From Raffaelea ambrosiae (lineage: Eukaryota; Ascomycota; Sordariomycetes; Ophiostomatales; Ophiostomataceae), in assembly GCA_002778195.1 (NCBI GenBank), contig PCDI01000002.1, positions 3,485,234 to 3,549,233 of the forward strand: a DNA stretch of 64,000 nucleotides, written 5' to 3'. Position numbers and translations under genes: made by a program. Below are positions 1 to 10,084 of this stretch, piece by piece. The notes beneath the pieces were generated by a model. It was not told the DNA's origin. It worked only from the letters and a program-made list of their open reading frames with translations, and searched no databases. Position 1 is the stretch's first letter. Each line of letters begins with the position of its first letter.

Positions 1-2574
1 GTCGAGCCAAAAGAAGCCGTCAGAAAAGAGGGGGCGAGGCAGTTGATGGCACACACACAAAACAATAGTGTACGGCTACCCCGTCATAGGGCTCCGGGCC
101 CAACGTGCCATGCAGCGGCCCGCTCGCCTTGGTGGTCGCCTTTGAGGATCTCGATGTGTGTCTGGCTGGTGTGTGTGTGTGTGTGCGCGCGCGCGCGCAC
201 AATAAGCATTTGCCGAGTGCGTGTGCCTGCGTGTGTGTTGTGCATTTTCTTTGGGGACGAAGACGAGCTGCAGACGGCGAACGCGAGGCGTTGAACGCCG
301 TCAAGAAAGGGGGCGAGCCCTGTGCGGAAAGCGTCCTCCGCAAGCGGAAGGGCCAAATAAAACAGGGACCAGGAAAGAGATCAAAAAAAAAAAAAATTCC
401 CCGAAAAAAAAACCCACTCAAAAAGAAAACCAATACGGGACGGCCTAGAAGCCGTTTACGGATTGCTTTTTTTTTTTTTTTTTTTTTTGCTCCTTGTCAG
501 AGTGAAACCCAAACTAGGGGAGGAAGTAGGGCGTGTGTGGGCGGAAATGAAATCGAAGAAATGGGAAAGTTGGCCCAGTTGGCCCCTGTTTCCCATGTCC
601 TGTACTCTTTTGGAGCAGGACCCGGCGGATATGCCCCGGGAGCAAGGTCCAAGAGGACAGGAGGCCTGGCAAAAGCCCAGAAAGGGCCCAGGCCAAAGGG
701 AGGGGGGGGGGGGGAATAAAACTCTGAAAGCCCCAACCCATCAAGACGGCGTGTTGGCTGGGTGTGAAACGGAGACGCTGCTCGATATTACGGTCCGCGG
801 ACGGCCCTCTTGCCAAGACGTTCTTTATACTTTTTTTTTTTCTTTACCGAAACGTTGAGAACCCATAATTCATGAGGCTCCCTTGGCTTGGTTTGTCTGA
901 CGTGGCAGGTCCGGGTTCTTGTTGATGGACGTCTGTTGTCGAAACAAATAAGTGTTGCGAGCAGATTTCTGACTCACGACAGAGACGATACGGAGTATCT
1001 TTCCAATCGAGGAGCCACTGTGACCGTTTCTTTTGCTAACACTCTACAACGTGCTGCTTTGCTTTGGCAGGCGTTACTGTCTGCTCTACATTTATCTTTG
1101 GATGGACAGTGAACGGTGCTCTGGTTGACAAGCTGAGTATACGCAACATCCACGAGGGGGGGGGGGTTCAAGAGAGGTCTCAAAAAACTTAACAGTATCG
1201 TCTTTCTCGAGCACAAACAAAACAAAACAAAAAAGAAGACAGGGTAGGCGGTGATGTCATAAGAGAACAAAAGGGAGGAGGAGATGGGCATGGATGATGG
1301 CAAACAGGAATCCAGAGACGGAGCAAAGGAGAGAGACTCTTGACAGGCGTACAGGCATGCCATGCCAAGGCGCAAAAGACCAACATTTGCCAACCTTTTC
1401 TCGTCCGTGTATGTTGGTTGAAACCACCATGCCCCTTGGCGACTTTCGAGATCTTGGCGCATGCTCTGTTGCACTCTCCGAAAATATTGCTCTCCGCGGA
1501 CCCAGAAACAAATTCCATGGATCGTCGGCATACTGTTCATTTTTTAGCAGCCTGGCTCGAGTAAACCGAGCTTCTTTCTGTTATTTGATTATGTTGCTGA
1601 TCGAAAGAGACGACGCGGAACTGTTGCGGCAGTGCCCAGACCATTGTTGTCCATTCTAGTCCAAAATACGTTGGGGGGGGGGGGGGGTCGCGAGTCTGCG
1701 TCTCTGCTAGAATACAGACATAGTATGCGTTAGAAAGAGCGTTGGCCACCGTCCGATAACCCGTAAAATTAAAGTCGTTTATGTATCCCCCCCTGCGGAT
1801 AATTTAGTTGTAGCAAGAAGGCGTAGAGAGCAAATAGAGTTCACGTTGTTGGCATGGTAAGCCACAATGCTGATTCTCATGATACTTTTGCCTCACTTTA
1901 AACACTTTAAAAGTATGGAGACCACCAAAAACAAACAAATAGAAACCCCCAGAAATGCGCCACGGAGTACACAAATCTAGTGTGGCAAACATAACTGGGG
2001 CGGCAAATCATCATTGTTCGGGAACAAATTATCAGCGCAGGCTTAACATGACGGCTGAGGTTGACCGGATCATTTGAAAATCACAGGAGAAAAACAACAT
2101 AGCAACATACAGAACATGCATAGAAGCATCTACAAGAACACCACTTGAAAATACTACTCGTGAAACAACGAATGGGGGACACCGCATCTATTATGAGAGT
2201 ACTCTACTTTTTTCTGTACTTAAGCACACGTGAGAAGTTTTTTGAGAATCGCCAACAAAGCAGCCCATACCCCTTTTTTCCCTCTCCGATGTGCCGCCCC
2301 CAAAAAACAGCAAGGTGCCCGTCGACGATAGATGAGTTGTTTTTTCTTTTGGAATTCCCTTCAGCAGGTAAGAGCATTGACAAAAACAAATTCGCATTGG
2401 ATATCGGTGTAATGAGATAGGTGCGAGATGTACAGAACACTGCCAGCACAGTCAAGAGTGTGCGAGAACAAGCAGCGACGTCGACGTTACAAGAACATTC
2501 GGCTCGAACTGCTCAAGCAACCATGGCTTGCTGGCATCATTGACGGCCTGTGGCCCAGTCTCATAATGGCGAAT
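1..2574. other. Gene-poor low-complexity region 3' of tef1
   Basis: I see no convincing gene here. Open frames are short, overlap on both strands and show no recognisable domain. The stretch holds homopolymer runs: A/T tracts around 380-490, and G runs at 702-714, 1156-1166 and 1673-1687. It also holds a GT/GC dinucleotide tract. The part next to 2574 should contain the 3' UTR and polyadenylation site of tef1, which is transcribed leftwards into this region. Confidence 0.6.
169..199. repeat. (GT)n-(GC)n dinucleotide tract
   Basis: About 8 GT units pass directly into about 7 GC units. Alternating purine-pyrimidine DNA of this kind can adopt Z-form. It lies in a gene-free stretch and has no visible gene association. 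Confidence 0.85.
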
Positions 2575-4937
2575 TTATTTCTTGGCAGCCTTGGCAGCGG
2601 ACTTGGTGACCTTGCCAGTGGCGCCCTGGGTCTTGTCGACGGACTTGATGACACCGACGGCAACGGTCTGGCGCATGTCACGGACGGCGAAACGGCCCAG
2701 GGGCGGGTAGTCGGTGAAAGCCTCAACGCACATCGGCTTGGAGGGAACCAGCTTGACGATGGCGGCATCACCCGACTTGATGGACTTCGGGTTGTTCTCA
2801 ACCGACTTACCGGTACGGCGGTCGATCTTCTCGAGGATCTCGGAGAACTTGCAGGCAATGTGGGCAGTGTGGCAGTCCAGAACCGGGGCGTAGCCAGCAC
2901 CGACCTGGCCAGGGTGGTTCAGGACGATGACCTGGGCGGTGAAGGAAGCGCAGCCCAGAGGCGGGTCGTTCTTGCTGTCACCAGCGACGTTGCCACGGCG
3001 GATTTCCTTGACCGAGACGTTCTTCACGTTGAAGCCGACGTTGTCACCCGGAACACCCTCGACAAGCTGCTCGTGGTGCATCTCGACGGACTTGACTTCA
3101 GTGGTGACGTTGGCGGGAGCGAAGGTAACGACCATACCGGGCTTGAGGATACCAGTCTCGATACGGCCGACCGGAACAGTGCCAATGCCGCCAATCTTGT
3201 AGACGTCCTGCAGGGGCAGACGCAGGGGCTTGTCGGTGGGACGCTTGGGGGGCTCGACGGCGTCAATGGCCTCCAGAAGAGTCTTGCCAGTGACCTTGCC
3301 GGCCTTGCCCTCCTTCTCCCAGCCCTTGTACCAGGGGCAGTTGGTGGAGGGGCTCAGCATGTTGTCGCCGTTGAAGCCCGAGATGGGGACGAAGGCAACA
3401 GTCTTGGGGTTGTAGCCGACCTTCTTGATGAAGTTGGAGGTCTCCTTGATGATCTCCTGGTAACGGGCCTCGGCCCACTTGGCAGTGTCCATCTTGTTGA
3501 TGGCGACGATCAGCTGCCGCACGCCCAGGGTGTAGGCGAGCAGAGCGTGCTCACGAGTCTGGCCATCCTTGGAGATACCAGCCTCGAACTCACCAGTGCC
3601 GGCAGCGATAATGAGAATAGCGCAGTCGGCCTGGGAGGTACCAGTGATCATGTTCTTGATGAAGTCACGATGGCCCGGGGCGTCTGGAGCGAGGTGTTAG
3701 AAGACGAGGTCTCGACAAAAAAAAGCGACTGCCATCTAATCCAGTCTGGGGAAGAAATACATACCAATGACGGTGACGTAGTACTTGGGGGTCTCGAACT
3801 TCCAGAGGGCGATATCAATGGTGATACCACGCTCACGCTCGGCCTTGAGCTTGTCAAGAACCCAGGCATACTTGAAGGAACCCTTGCCGAGCTCAGCAGC
3901 TTCCTGTTGTCCGTGTCAGTAGATATCCATGCTGCGTTGAAAACGTTTGGCGACATGCCACGATAATGGCATTGACCATCGTGACATTGGAGGTTGGACC
4001 AGGGATATTGTGATGCTGGGGTGGGGGGGTGGGATCTGCAAGTGTGGCCCGTGCATAGCACTGCAGCTTTACCGCCAAAAAAATTCGGCGTCTCAAACGG
4101 CAGAACGCCAAATTTGAGAGATGCCCCTCCACCCCACTTTTTCCACACACTGGAGGGGAAGAGGGGCAGGCTTGCAGGCTGGCCAAAAAAAAAAAAAAAG
4201 TTTTCGACTAAAAAGTTTTTTTGGCCTGGCGACAATTGGGCAAAGGGACGTGGGAAAAATTTTGTATGGGGGAAAGTCGTGGTCTGGGGAAGTGTCCAAA
4301 ACTGACCTTCTCGAACTTCTCGATGGTACGCTTGTCGATACCACCGCACTGGTAGATCAGATGGCCGGTCTGTAGATATAATGTTAGCTATATGAAGCGC
4401 AAGAGTGAAGATGTTGTAGATGAGATATCTAACGAGGACAGAAAAAACTTACGGTGGTGGACTTGCCGGAGTCGACGTGGCTGTTTAGCAATGTTAATAT
4501 TTTCACACAAATGACAGAGTTGGCCGGAGGCCGCAAGACGCGTTGATGAGGGAGACGAACCCGATGACCACGACCTAGAAACGAATGTCAGCATGAGTCA
4601 AAAGCATGTTTCTCTTACGGCCGGGAGGAGTCATCTAGGTCGAAGCAACGATGACAGGGTCCAGCCACAGGGTCCGGCCACAGGGTCCGGCCACAGGGTC
4701 CGGCCACAGGGTCTCGATTTAGTGGATTGAAACTTACGTTGATGTGAGTCTTCTCCTCCTTACTATAGACGAAGATGGTTAGCAACTTTAATGTTTGGTG
4801 TGAAACAGCTGTTGGGCATCAATAGCTCAGCTGCCCCCGTGTGTATCCTCCAGGCTGAGTCGACAACGACGTTGGCAACGAAGCTGACGATGCTTGCAGC
4901 AATGCAAGAGAGGCAAGGAAGATGGCACATACCCCAT
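2575..4937 (-). CDS. tef1: Translation elongation factor 1-alpha (eEF1A)
   Basis: GTPase that delivers aminoacyl-tRNA to the ribosomal A site in the cytosol. I place seven coding exons on the minus strand at 4933-4937, 4738-4762, 4561-4574, 4453-4480, 4307-4369, 3765-3903 and 2575-3683. They join to 1383 nt, 460 residues, the normal family length. Visible motifs are the P-loop GHVDSGKS (split by an intron), DAPGH at the start of the last exon, and NKMD. The C-terminus is lysine-rich, ending SAAKAAKK. Each junction has GT/AG ends and restores the conserved eEF1A frame. The first coding exon is only ATGGG. Exons of 25, 14 and 28 nt follow. The longest intron (3904-4306) carries A/T homopolymers. 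Codon use is strongly biased, as expected for a highly expressed gene. The identity is certain; the micro-exons are the only part needing transcript proof. Confidence 0.97.
4653..4716. repeat. 13-bp minisatellite in a tef1 intron
   Basis: A unit of CCACAGGGTCCGG is repeated in tandem at 4665-4677, 4678-4690 and 4691-4703. A diverged copy follows at 4704-4716 and a partial one precedes at 4653-4664. It lies wholly inside the second tef1 intron (4575-4737), close to the donor side in transcript sense. Copy number is likely to vary between strains. Confidence 0.9.
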
Positions 4938-6758
4938 GGTGACGGTAGTTCAGGAAATTGGATGGTTTTTGGTGGTTTTTTTTGTCTTTGCGAGATCGCG
5001 AAAGGAGATTCTGATGCCAGACAAGTCAGCCACGCTGTTCAGATCACAGCCAAGTAAGAAACGAGGAAGAAAGGAAAAACCGATGACAATGATAATGACG
5101 GAGGAGGATGTGATGAAGGAGGGAGCTGGATGCGATGCTTACCAGAAATCGGCAGATAGAATGCTTGATTCACGGTGTGCCAGACGAGGAGAGAAAGGAA
5201 GAAAAAAAAATTTAAAAGATGGAGTGCGCGGAGGGGTTTTTATGGAAGAGGCAGGGTAGAAAAGCGAGCAAGAGAGAGGGAGAGAGGGACCAGGCAGGAA
5301 GGCGGGGTGCGGTTGGTTGCCAGGGCTTTTTGCCCCACAGCAAGAGAAAAAAAAACAAGCTAAAAAAAATTTTGTGCTCTCTCGCACCCATTTTTTCGCC
5401 CCTCCTTGATAGACAGATGCCTCCCTGGCTGGCAATTGCTAACAAACGAAAGAGGAAAAAAAAAAAAAAAAACTGTGCAGCGGGCGGCAGGGACCCCTCC
5501 ATTGCACCTTCCCATTTCGCTTTGTCTATGACTTGCAGCTACTGTTTGAGAGCTCGGACTACACTACCTTGCAAACGTAGAAGCTGCTGGCAGCGTCTCG
5601 CCCAGGTGTAACAAGAGATCTCGTGACCTATTTGAGCAGGAACCCAAACCAGAAAAAAAAAGCAAAACAAAGCCAGACAAGCTCGACTGGGAAGCGTATT
5701 ATTGCTATGCTGATACCGTGCTAGCTACCACCACTACACGTGGGCTTACATGGCCAGCACCAGCACCAGTGCACTGTGAATGATGCCACGATCTTCTTTC
5801 AATTTTTTTTCCATCTTCTTTGCGGTCCCTAGCGTCGGCCTCATTACGACAGGTTCCACATCTCCCACAGTCAACCACAGCCAACCGGCCAACCAGCTAG
5901 GTCACTAACACGAAACAAGAGGCCGTCCCAGAAAAAAGACAACTGGGCAGCTGGATATTCCCAGTGAAAAAAGTGTGGTTCTGCTTATCTTACATTGGGC
6001 TGGTCAAACATACTTTTTTTTCTTTTTGGCCTGTTGGGCACCCACTGCGCTGCCAATGGGCGTCTCTGATACACCGCAGGTTTCGGACGGTTGGACATGC
6101 CAAAAAAATGATAGGGAGAGAACTGATCTCAGATAGTATTTGATATTTGGCGGGTCTGATTTGTGTTTGCTCGTATTATTTGCTCCTTCACACATGCAGG
6201 TGTCTCTCAGATGTGACCACCACCCCGCGAGTTTGTTTTCACTCATCGGCATTGCCTTGCATGCGCTGTGTGTCTTGCCTTGCTCGCCGGCATGAGTCAT
6301 TCGAAACAAAAAAAAAAAATCTGGTGTCCTTCCAGGTTCCTGCTGCTGCGTAGTTGTTTGCCAGGGCCGAGAAGCTTTCATTCAAGTGGGTAGAAGCGGA
6401 TCATTAACGCATAGTGGCCGAAGCTGGCCGCTTGATATCCCGCCCCCCTTGTTTTAGTTTCTAGACGATTCCCGGCAGCTAGGCAGCCCTATCGACGGAC
6501 CTTGAAGTGAAAAACTTGACGTCTATATACTCTCGCATGTCTAACCTAGTTTTGTCTACCCCAACGGTGTGTCTTGTATCATTTGCTCTATATGCCAGAT
6601 GATGATTGGCGTTTTTGCTAGTTACATATTTGCTACATATTACAACATATTGTACATGCCTTCTTTGTCTTTTGCCCTCCTGTTTGCCGTGTTCTTTTTT
6701 TATATATCTAGGTATCATACATATATTTCCCCCCTCCCCAAAATAAGTTGGATATTTT
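4938..6758. other. tef1 promoter/leader and sls1 3' spacer
   Basis: No supported gene. The first 600 bases should hold the tef1 5' UTR and promoter. They contain A-rich runs (for example 5457-5471) that are T-rich on the tef1 strand, as in strong fungal promoters. The rest, to 6758, is AT-rich with only short frames and no recognisable product. The sls1 3' UTR and polyadenylation site should lie just below 6759, where T-rich and ATAT-rich sequence is seen. Confidence 0.5.
5236..5243 (-). promoter_or_regulatory. TATA-like element upstream of tef1
   Basis: On the minus strand the sequence reads CATAAAAA about 300 bp upstream of the tef1 start codon, beside pyrimidine-rich sequence. A leader of 200 nt or more, possibly with its own intron, would fit a TATA box here. 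This is only a sequence match. Confidence 0.3.
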
Positions 6759-9689
6759 TTAAGAGATCATCTTGTCAGGCAGAACCCACTGGACCGTGCC
6801 TTTGTTTACCAGCCGCCCAAGAGCAAACCGGAAATCAGTCTTTCTCCTTCTGCTGCCGGCCGCATCACTTTCGTCGGCATCGTTGAAGGTGACGTTGTTA
6901 CTCGTGATGGCGCCACTTTCCGCCCCTGCGGGAAAAGGTGCAGCCTCGAGTGTCAGCTCAGTTCGCCGCCCGCCCCCAATCCCGCCATCGACGTGCGTCA
7001 AAGCCAGCGTCCAGCCCTCAAACGACGTCGCCACTCGCCGCCGCACTTCGAGGCCCGCTAGGACGTAGTCGGCTGATACGACCGCCGCCTCTCGCTCACG
7101 CACAGCCGACCGCCTGCCGTGCAGCACGGTAAACAGATCGGGCACCAGAATACGGCCGGGCACCTTCACCTGGGGCAGGAGGAACGGCGTGGCCAGAGGA
7201 CCCGCATCGGGGTGCAGCTGGGACTGTTGAAGGAATGTCCAGAGCGGGCTCAGGTCTAGGCCACCATACGGCGCACGTGTGCCATCGGCTTGTGGGAGGC
7301 CTTTGTCCAGATCCGCTTTTCGCACGGCAAAGAGCCTCTTCTGCACGACGCGTATATCGACGGGTTTCAGAGGCAACAGCACGTCGCAGGTATTGGTGGC
7401 GATGACGGCGTGAAGAGTGGAAAAGGAAAGCCCCGAGCCGACATTGGGCACGGCAGCTGCTGCCACAGCCTCGTCTGCCGCGGCAGAGGGCGCAGGCGCG
7501 TCCAGGTAGACCTCCAGAGGCGGCGGCGCGCCATGTGTCAGGTCTGTGCCGGGCTTGGGCAGAAAGCGCAGCAACACGGACGTCTTCGTACACGCTGATT
7601 CCGCCATGGTGGACGCATCTGCCGAAGGCGCAGCGCGAGGATCTGGCCATGGTATCTGGACACCCAGCATGGGGGGCACGAAAGGAGAGAGGATGCGCTC
7701 CAGCCCCTCCGGCGGAAAACGCTTCTTCAACGTCTCCTCGCCTTCTGCTGGGGGGACAATGGTGGTCTGGTCGGCCGTAGACGGAGGCTGCGCATGGAGC
7801 ACATGGCCAAACGTAGCGACAGTCGAGAATAGAATCTGCCCTGGGGTGGTCTGCTGCTCAGGCGACGTAGGAGAAGGCGGCACCCAGAATTCAATGGGCA
7901 AGGCCCCCGGACTGGGTGCGAACAGGTCCTTGCGCACCGTGGACTCGGCCGTGTCGGTAAGGCCTGGCTCGACCCAGCGTGCCCATGCGGCCGACGGCAG
8001 CCGATGAGCCCACATCCACTTGTCGCGATCGGCTCCATTCCGATCAATAACGAACTGGGCCGCCGACTTCTTCATCTGGGGTTCGTACTCCAATGCCGAC
8101 TTCACTCTTTGCCCCTTGGGCCCGTATGCCTGCAGGAGCAGGCGGTACACCACGTCGCCTGTGTTCTCCAGGGCCGGGTCGCTCTCCTTGGGTGCAACCC
8201 AGCTGACGAGAACGACAGGGTCCTCTGCTGTGGTCGCGTCAGCCGCATTGCTGACCCGTGCAAATCGCACCCAGCTTCGGGTCAAGTTGCCCAGTGCCAG
8301 CAGCGTGTTTTCGTCGACAATGGGCTGCTGTTGCTCTGCTGCCTGCTCGGCTGCCTGCTCTGCTGCTTGCTCCGCTTCGCTTCCCTCCTTCTTCCTGGTC
8401 TTTCTCTTCTTCTTTTTCTTGCTGTCGTCCAGCAATTTCTTGTTGCTGCTGGCCTCGTCCGCCACCACCACCTCGGACAGCTTAAACTGGCGCGTCTGGG
8501 CCCGGCTCAGCATCCCGTCGATCTCAGCCACAATGGCGTCGGCCGTGGTCGCTGGCGCGTGGATGCGCAGCATGCGCTGGTCGGGCAGCAGCTCGATGTG
8601 CCGGTGGCGGCGAGTCTGGCTGCGGCTGTGGCTGCGGTTGCTGTTGCGGCTGGCGGTTGCGGTCGAGGTGGTGACGGTGGAGAAGGCGGTAGCGATGTCG
8701 CGCAGCCAGGTAGAGGCGCCGGCCTGAACGAGGGCAAAGGCCAATGGTTGCAGGGTGATGTCGAGCCGGCCGGGGGCCTCCATGCGCTCGTGGACGGCGA
8801 GACCCCAGCACTCGCGCTGGACCTGGACGGCGAGACGGGTTTTGTTGGGCATGCTGGGCTCAATGTAGCCGCGCAGCAGCAGCGTGGACGCCTCGCGGGC
8901 ACCGCGCCCACCCCCCGCGGCCTCCTTGACAACACTGGCAGCCAGTTGCTGCCTGCCTTTTGCCGCGCTCTTCTTCTTCTTGGGCGTCTCCGCCGGTTCG
9001 TCGGGCACCCATGGGCGCCGGCTCTGCTCCCAGTCATACGTGGTCGGCTGGGCGAGCGGCCTACGGTGGGCGCGGATGTAGCGGTGGAGCTGCGCAGCCG
9101 TGAAGCCCCCTTCGAGCGTCTTCGTCAGTCGGTTGAATTCGGACTGGGGCACAGCGGTCTCGTCTCTCGGCTTCAGGTCGTTGATGTAACCGTACACGTC
9201 GTCCTCCGTGGGCGGGCTGCCTTCCTCGAGCAGCACGTTCCAGATTTCTTCGGCGCCAACGGTCGGCGCGTCATCTTCGGTGCGTTTGTCGCCTTCGGAA
9301 GGCTTGTTGGTGTCATATTTTGGCTCGGAGACTTCGTTGGGAGAAGCAGGGGCTCCCTCTGCGGTCGCAATGTCCGCGTCCTTCAATTCTGCTGGTGGCT
9401 GCAACGGATCGCTACCCGACGCAGCATCTGCTGTGTTATGGGCATACTGCCGTCGGTCGGAAGCGTCGGCCCATCTCCGAACCGGCCGCAAGCCGTATGC
9501 GCTGCTCAGCTGGCGGCTGGCCGTCTGTCGCGTCGTGTAGCTGCCGTGGTGGCTGTTGAGAGCGCGCAGGGAAGCGGTCGAGTATGTTGAAATTGGCCGC
9601 GGTGAGCTGGCACTGTTGACGGTCTGGAGCCACCGTAGCTGGCACCGCAGACACAAGCTGCTGCCCAAGTATGGCGTCTTGGATAGCAT
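6759..9689 (-). CDS. sls1: Sls1-like mitochondrial inner-membrane regulator
   Basis: A single-exon 976-residue protein starting at a good ATG. The N-terminus is rich in Arg, Ser and Ala and lacks acids, typical of a mitochondrial presequence. An acidic linker (about residues 95-160) follows. A conserved block near residue 273 begins LLLRGYIEPSMPNKTRL and is followed by RECWGL. Lys-rich and Ala-Glu-Gln repeats occur near 430-455. The C-terminal third contains a segment of the type LPLKPVDIRVVQKR with SQL nearby. This order matches the fungal Sls1 family (N-terminal, KH-like and C-terminal domains). In yeast, Sls1 couples mitochondrial transcription to membrane-bound translation. Assignment rests on remembered family patterns rather than a search, so the mitochondrial location is firmer than the exact role. 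Confidence 0.75.
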   Translation of the reverse strand: MLSKTPYLGSSLCLRCQLRWLQTVNSASSPRPISTYSTASLRALNSHHGSYTTRQTASRQLSSAYGLRPVRRWADASDRRQYAHNTADAASGSDPLQPPAELKDADIATAEGAPASPNEVSEPKYDTNKPSEGDKRTEDDAPTVGAEEIWNVLLEEGSPPTEDDVYGYINDLKPRDETAVPQSEFNRLTKTLEGGFTAAQLHRYIRAHRRPLAQPTTYDWEQSRRPWVPDEPAETPKKKKSAAKGRQQLAASVVKEAAGGGRGAREASTLLLRGYIEPSMPNKTRLAVQVQRECWGLAVHERMEAPGRLDITLQPLAFALVQAGASTWLRDIATAFSTVTTSTATASRNSNRSHSRSQTRRHRHIELLPDQRMLRIHAPATTADAIVAEIDGMLSRAQTRQFKLSEVVVADEASSNKKLLDDSKKKKKRKTRKKEGSEAEQAAEQAAEQAAEQQQPIVDENTLLALGNLTRSWVRFARVSNAADATTAEDPVVLVSWVAPKESDPALENTGDVVYRLLLQAYGPKGQRVKSALEYEPQMKKSAAQFVIDRNGADRDKWMWAHRLPSAAWARWVEPGLTDTAESTVRKDLFAPSPGALPIEFWVPPSPTSPEQQTTPGQILFSTVATFGHVLHAQPPSTADQTTIVPPAEGEETLKKRFPPEGLERILSPFVPPMLGVQIPWPDPRAAPSADASTMAESACTKTSVLLRFLPKPGTDLTHGAPPPLEVYLDAPAPSAAADEAVAAAAVPNVGSGLSFSTLHAVIATNTCDVLLPLKPVDIRVVQKRLFAVRKADLDKGLPQADGTRAPYGGLDLSPLWTFLQQSQLHPDAGPLATPFLLPQVKVPGRILVPDLFTVLHGRRSAVREREAAVVSADYVLAGLEVRRRVATSFEGWTLALTHVDGGIGGGRRTELTLEAAPFPAGAESGAITSNNVTFNDADESDAAGSRRRKTDFRFALGRLVNKGTVQWVLPDKMIS

Positions 9690-10084
9690 GGCAGCTGGGC
9701 CAAGAAGCGACGGAGCTCGAGCAGCAAAATGTCGAGGGGCTGCTCTGGTCCGGGGTTGTCAAAAGTTAGTTAAGGAGGTGACGTCCAATTCATCAAAAAA
9801 ATAAAAAAAGTTTTGTAGCTAGCTGGTGTAGTTTCTGTGCTGTCACTGGTCCAATCTGGTCCGTGCGTTTTTGGATTTGAACTGCTCACTAACTATATCC
9901 ACTAAATATTTTTCACTCTCTAACTAACTATGGCCCACTAATTAAATAACTCCCATTTGCTACACTCTGAGGGCAGACTTCGGCACCCTCCGGTACTTTG
10001 CGACTGCTTCGCAGGTGGACGTCTCTCATCGTTTTCACCCAGGCTAAGTGTTTGCTTCGGATAAACTTCCCACAGCACTGCCCA
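9690..10084. other. Spacer between sls1 promoter and MFS gene 3' end
   Basis: AT-rich spacer with no frame of note. It serves as the sls1 promoter and as the 3' UTR of the MFS gene. At 9899-9945 it carries a CCACTAAATA / TAACTAACTA / CACTAAT motif cluster that recurs at 16105-16144. Confidence 0.5.

Noticed and set aside
105..719. 204-codon plus-strand frame at the left edge
   Set aside because: It runs through poly-A, poly-T and poly-G tracts. The Lys- and Phe-runs are an artefact of homopolymers.
2428..3966. 512-codon plus-strand open frame opposite tef1
   Set aside because: It is the antisense shadow of a strongly codon-biased gene. The sequence is Leu/Gly/Asp/Val-rich with no domain, and tef1 on the other strand is certain.
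8004..9590. 528-codon plus-strand frame opposite sls1
   Set aside because: Antisense shadow of a GC-rich exon. The translation is low-complexity with no domain.
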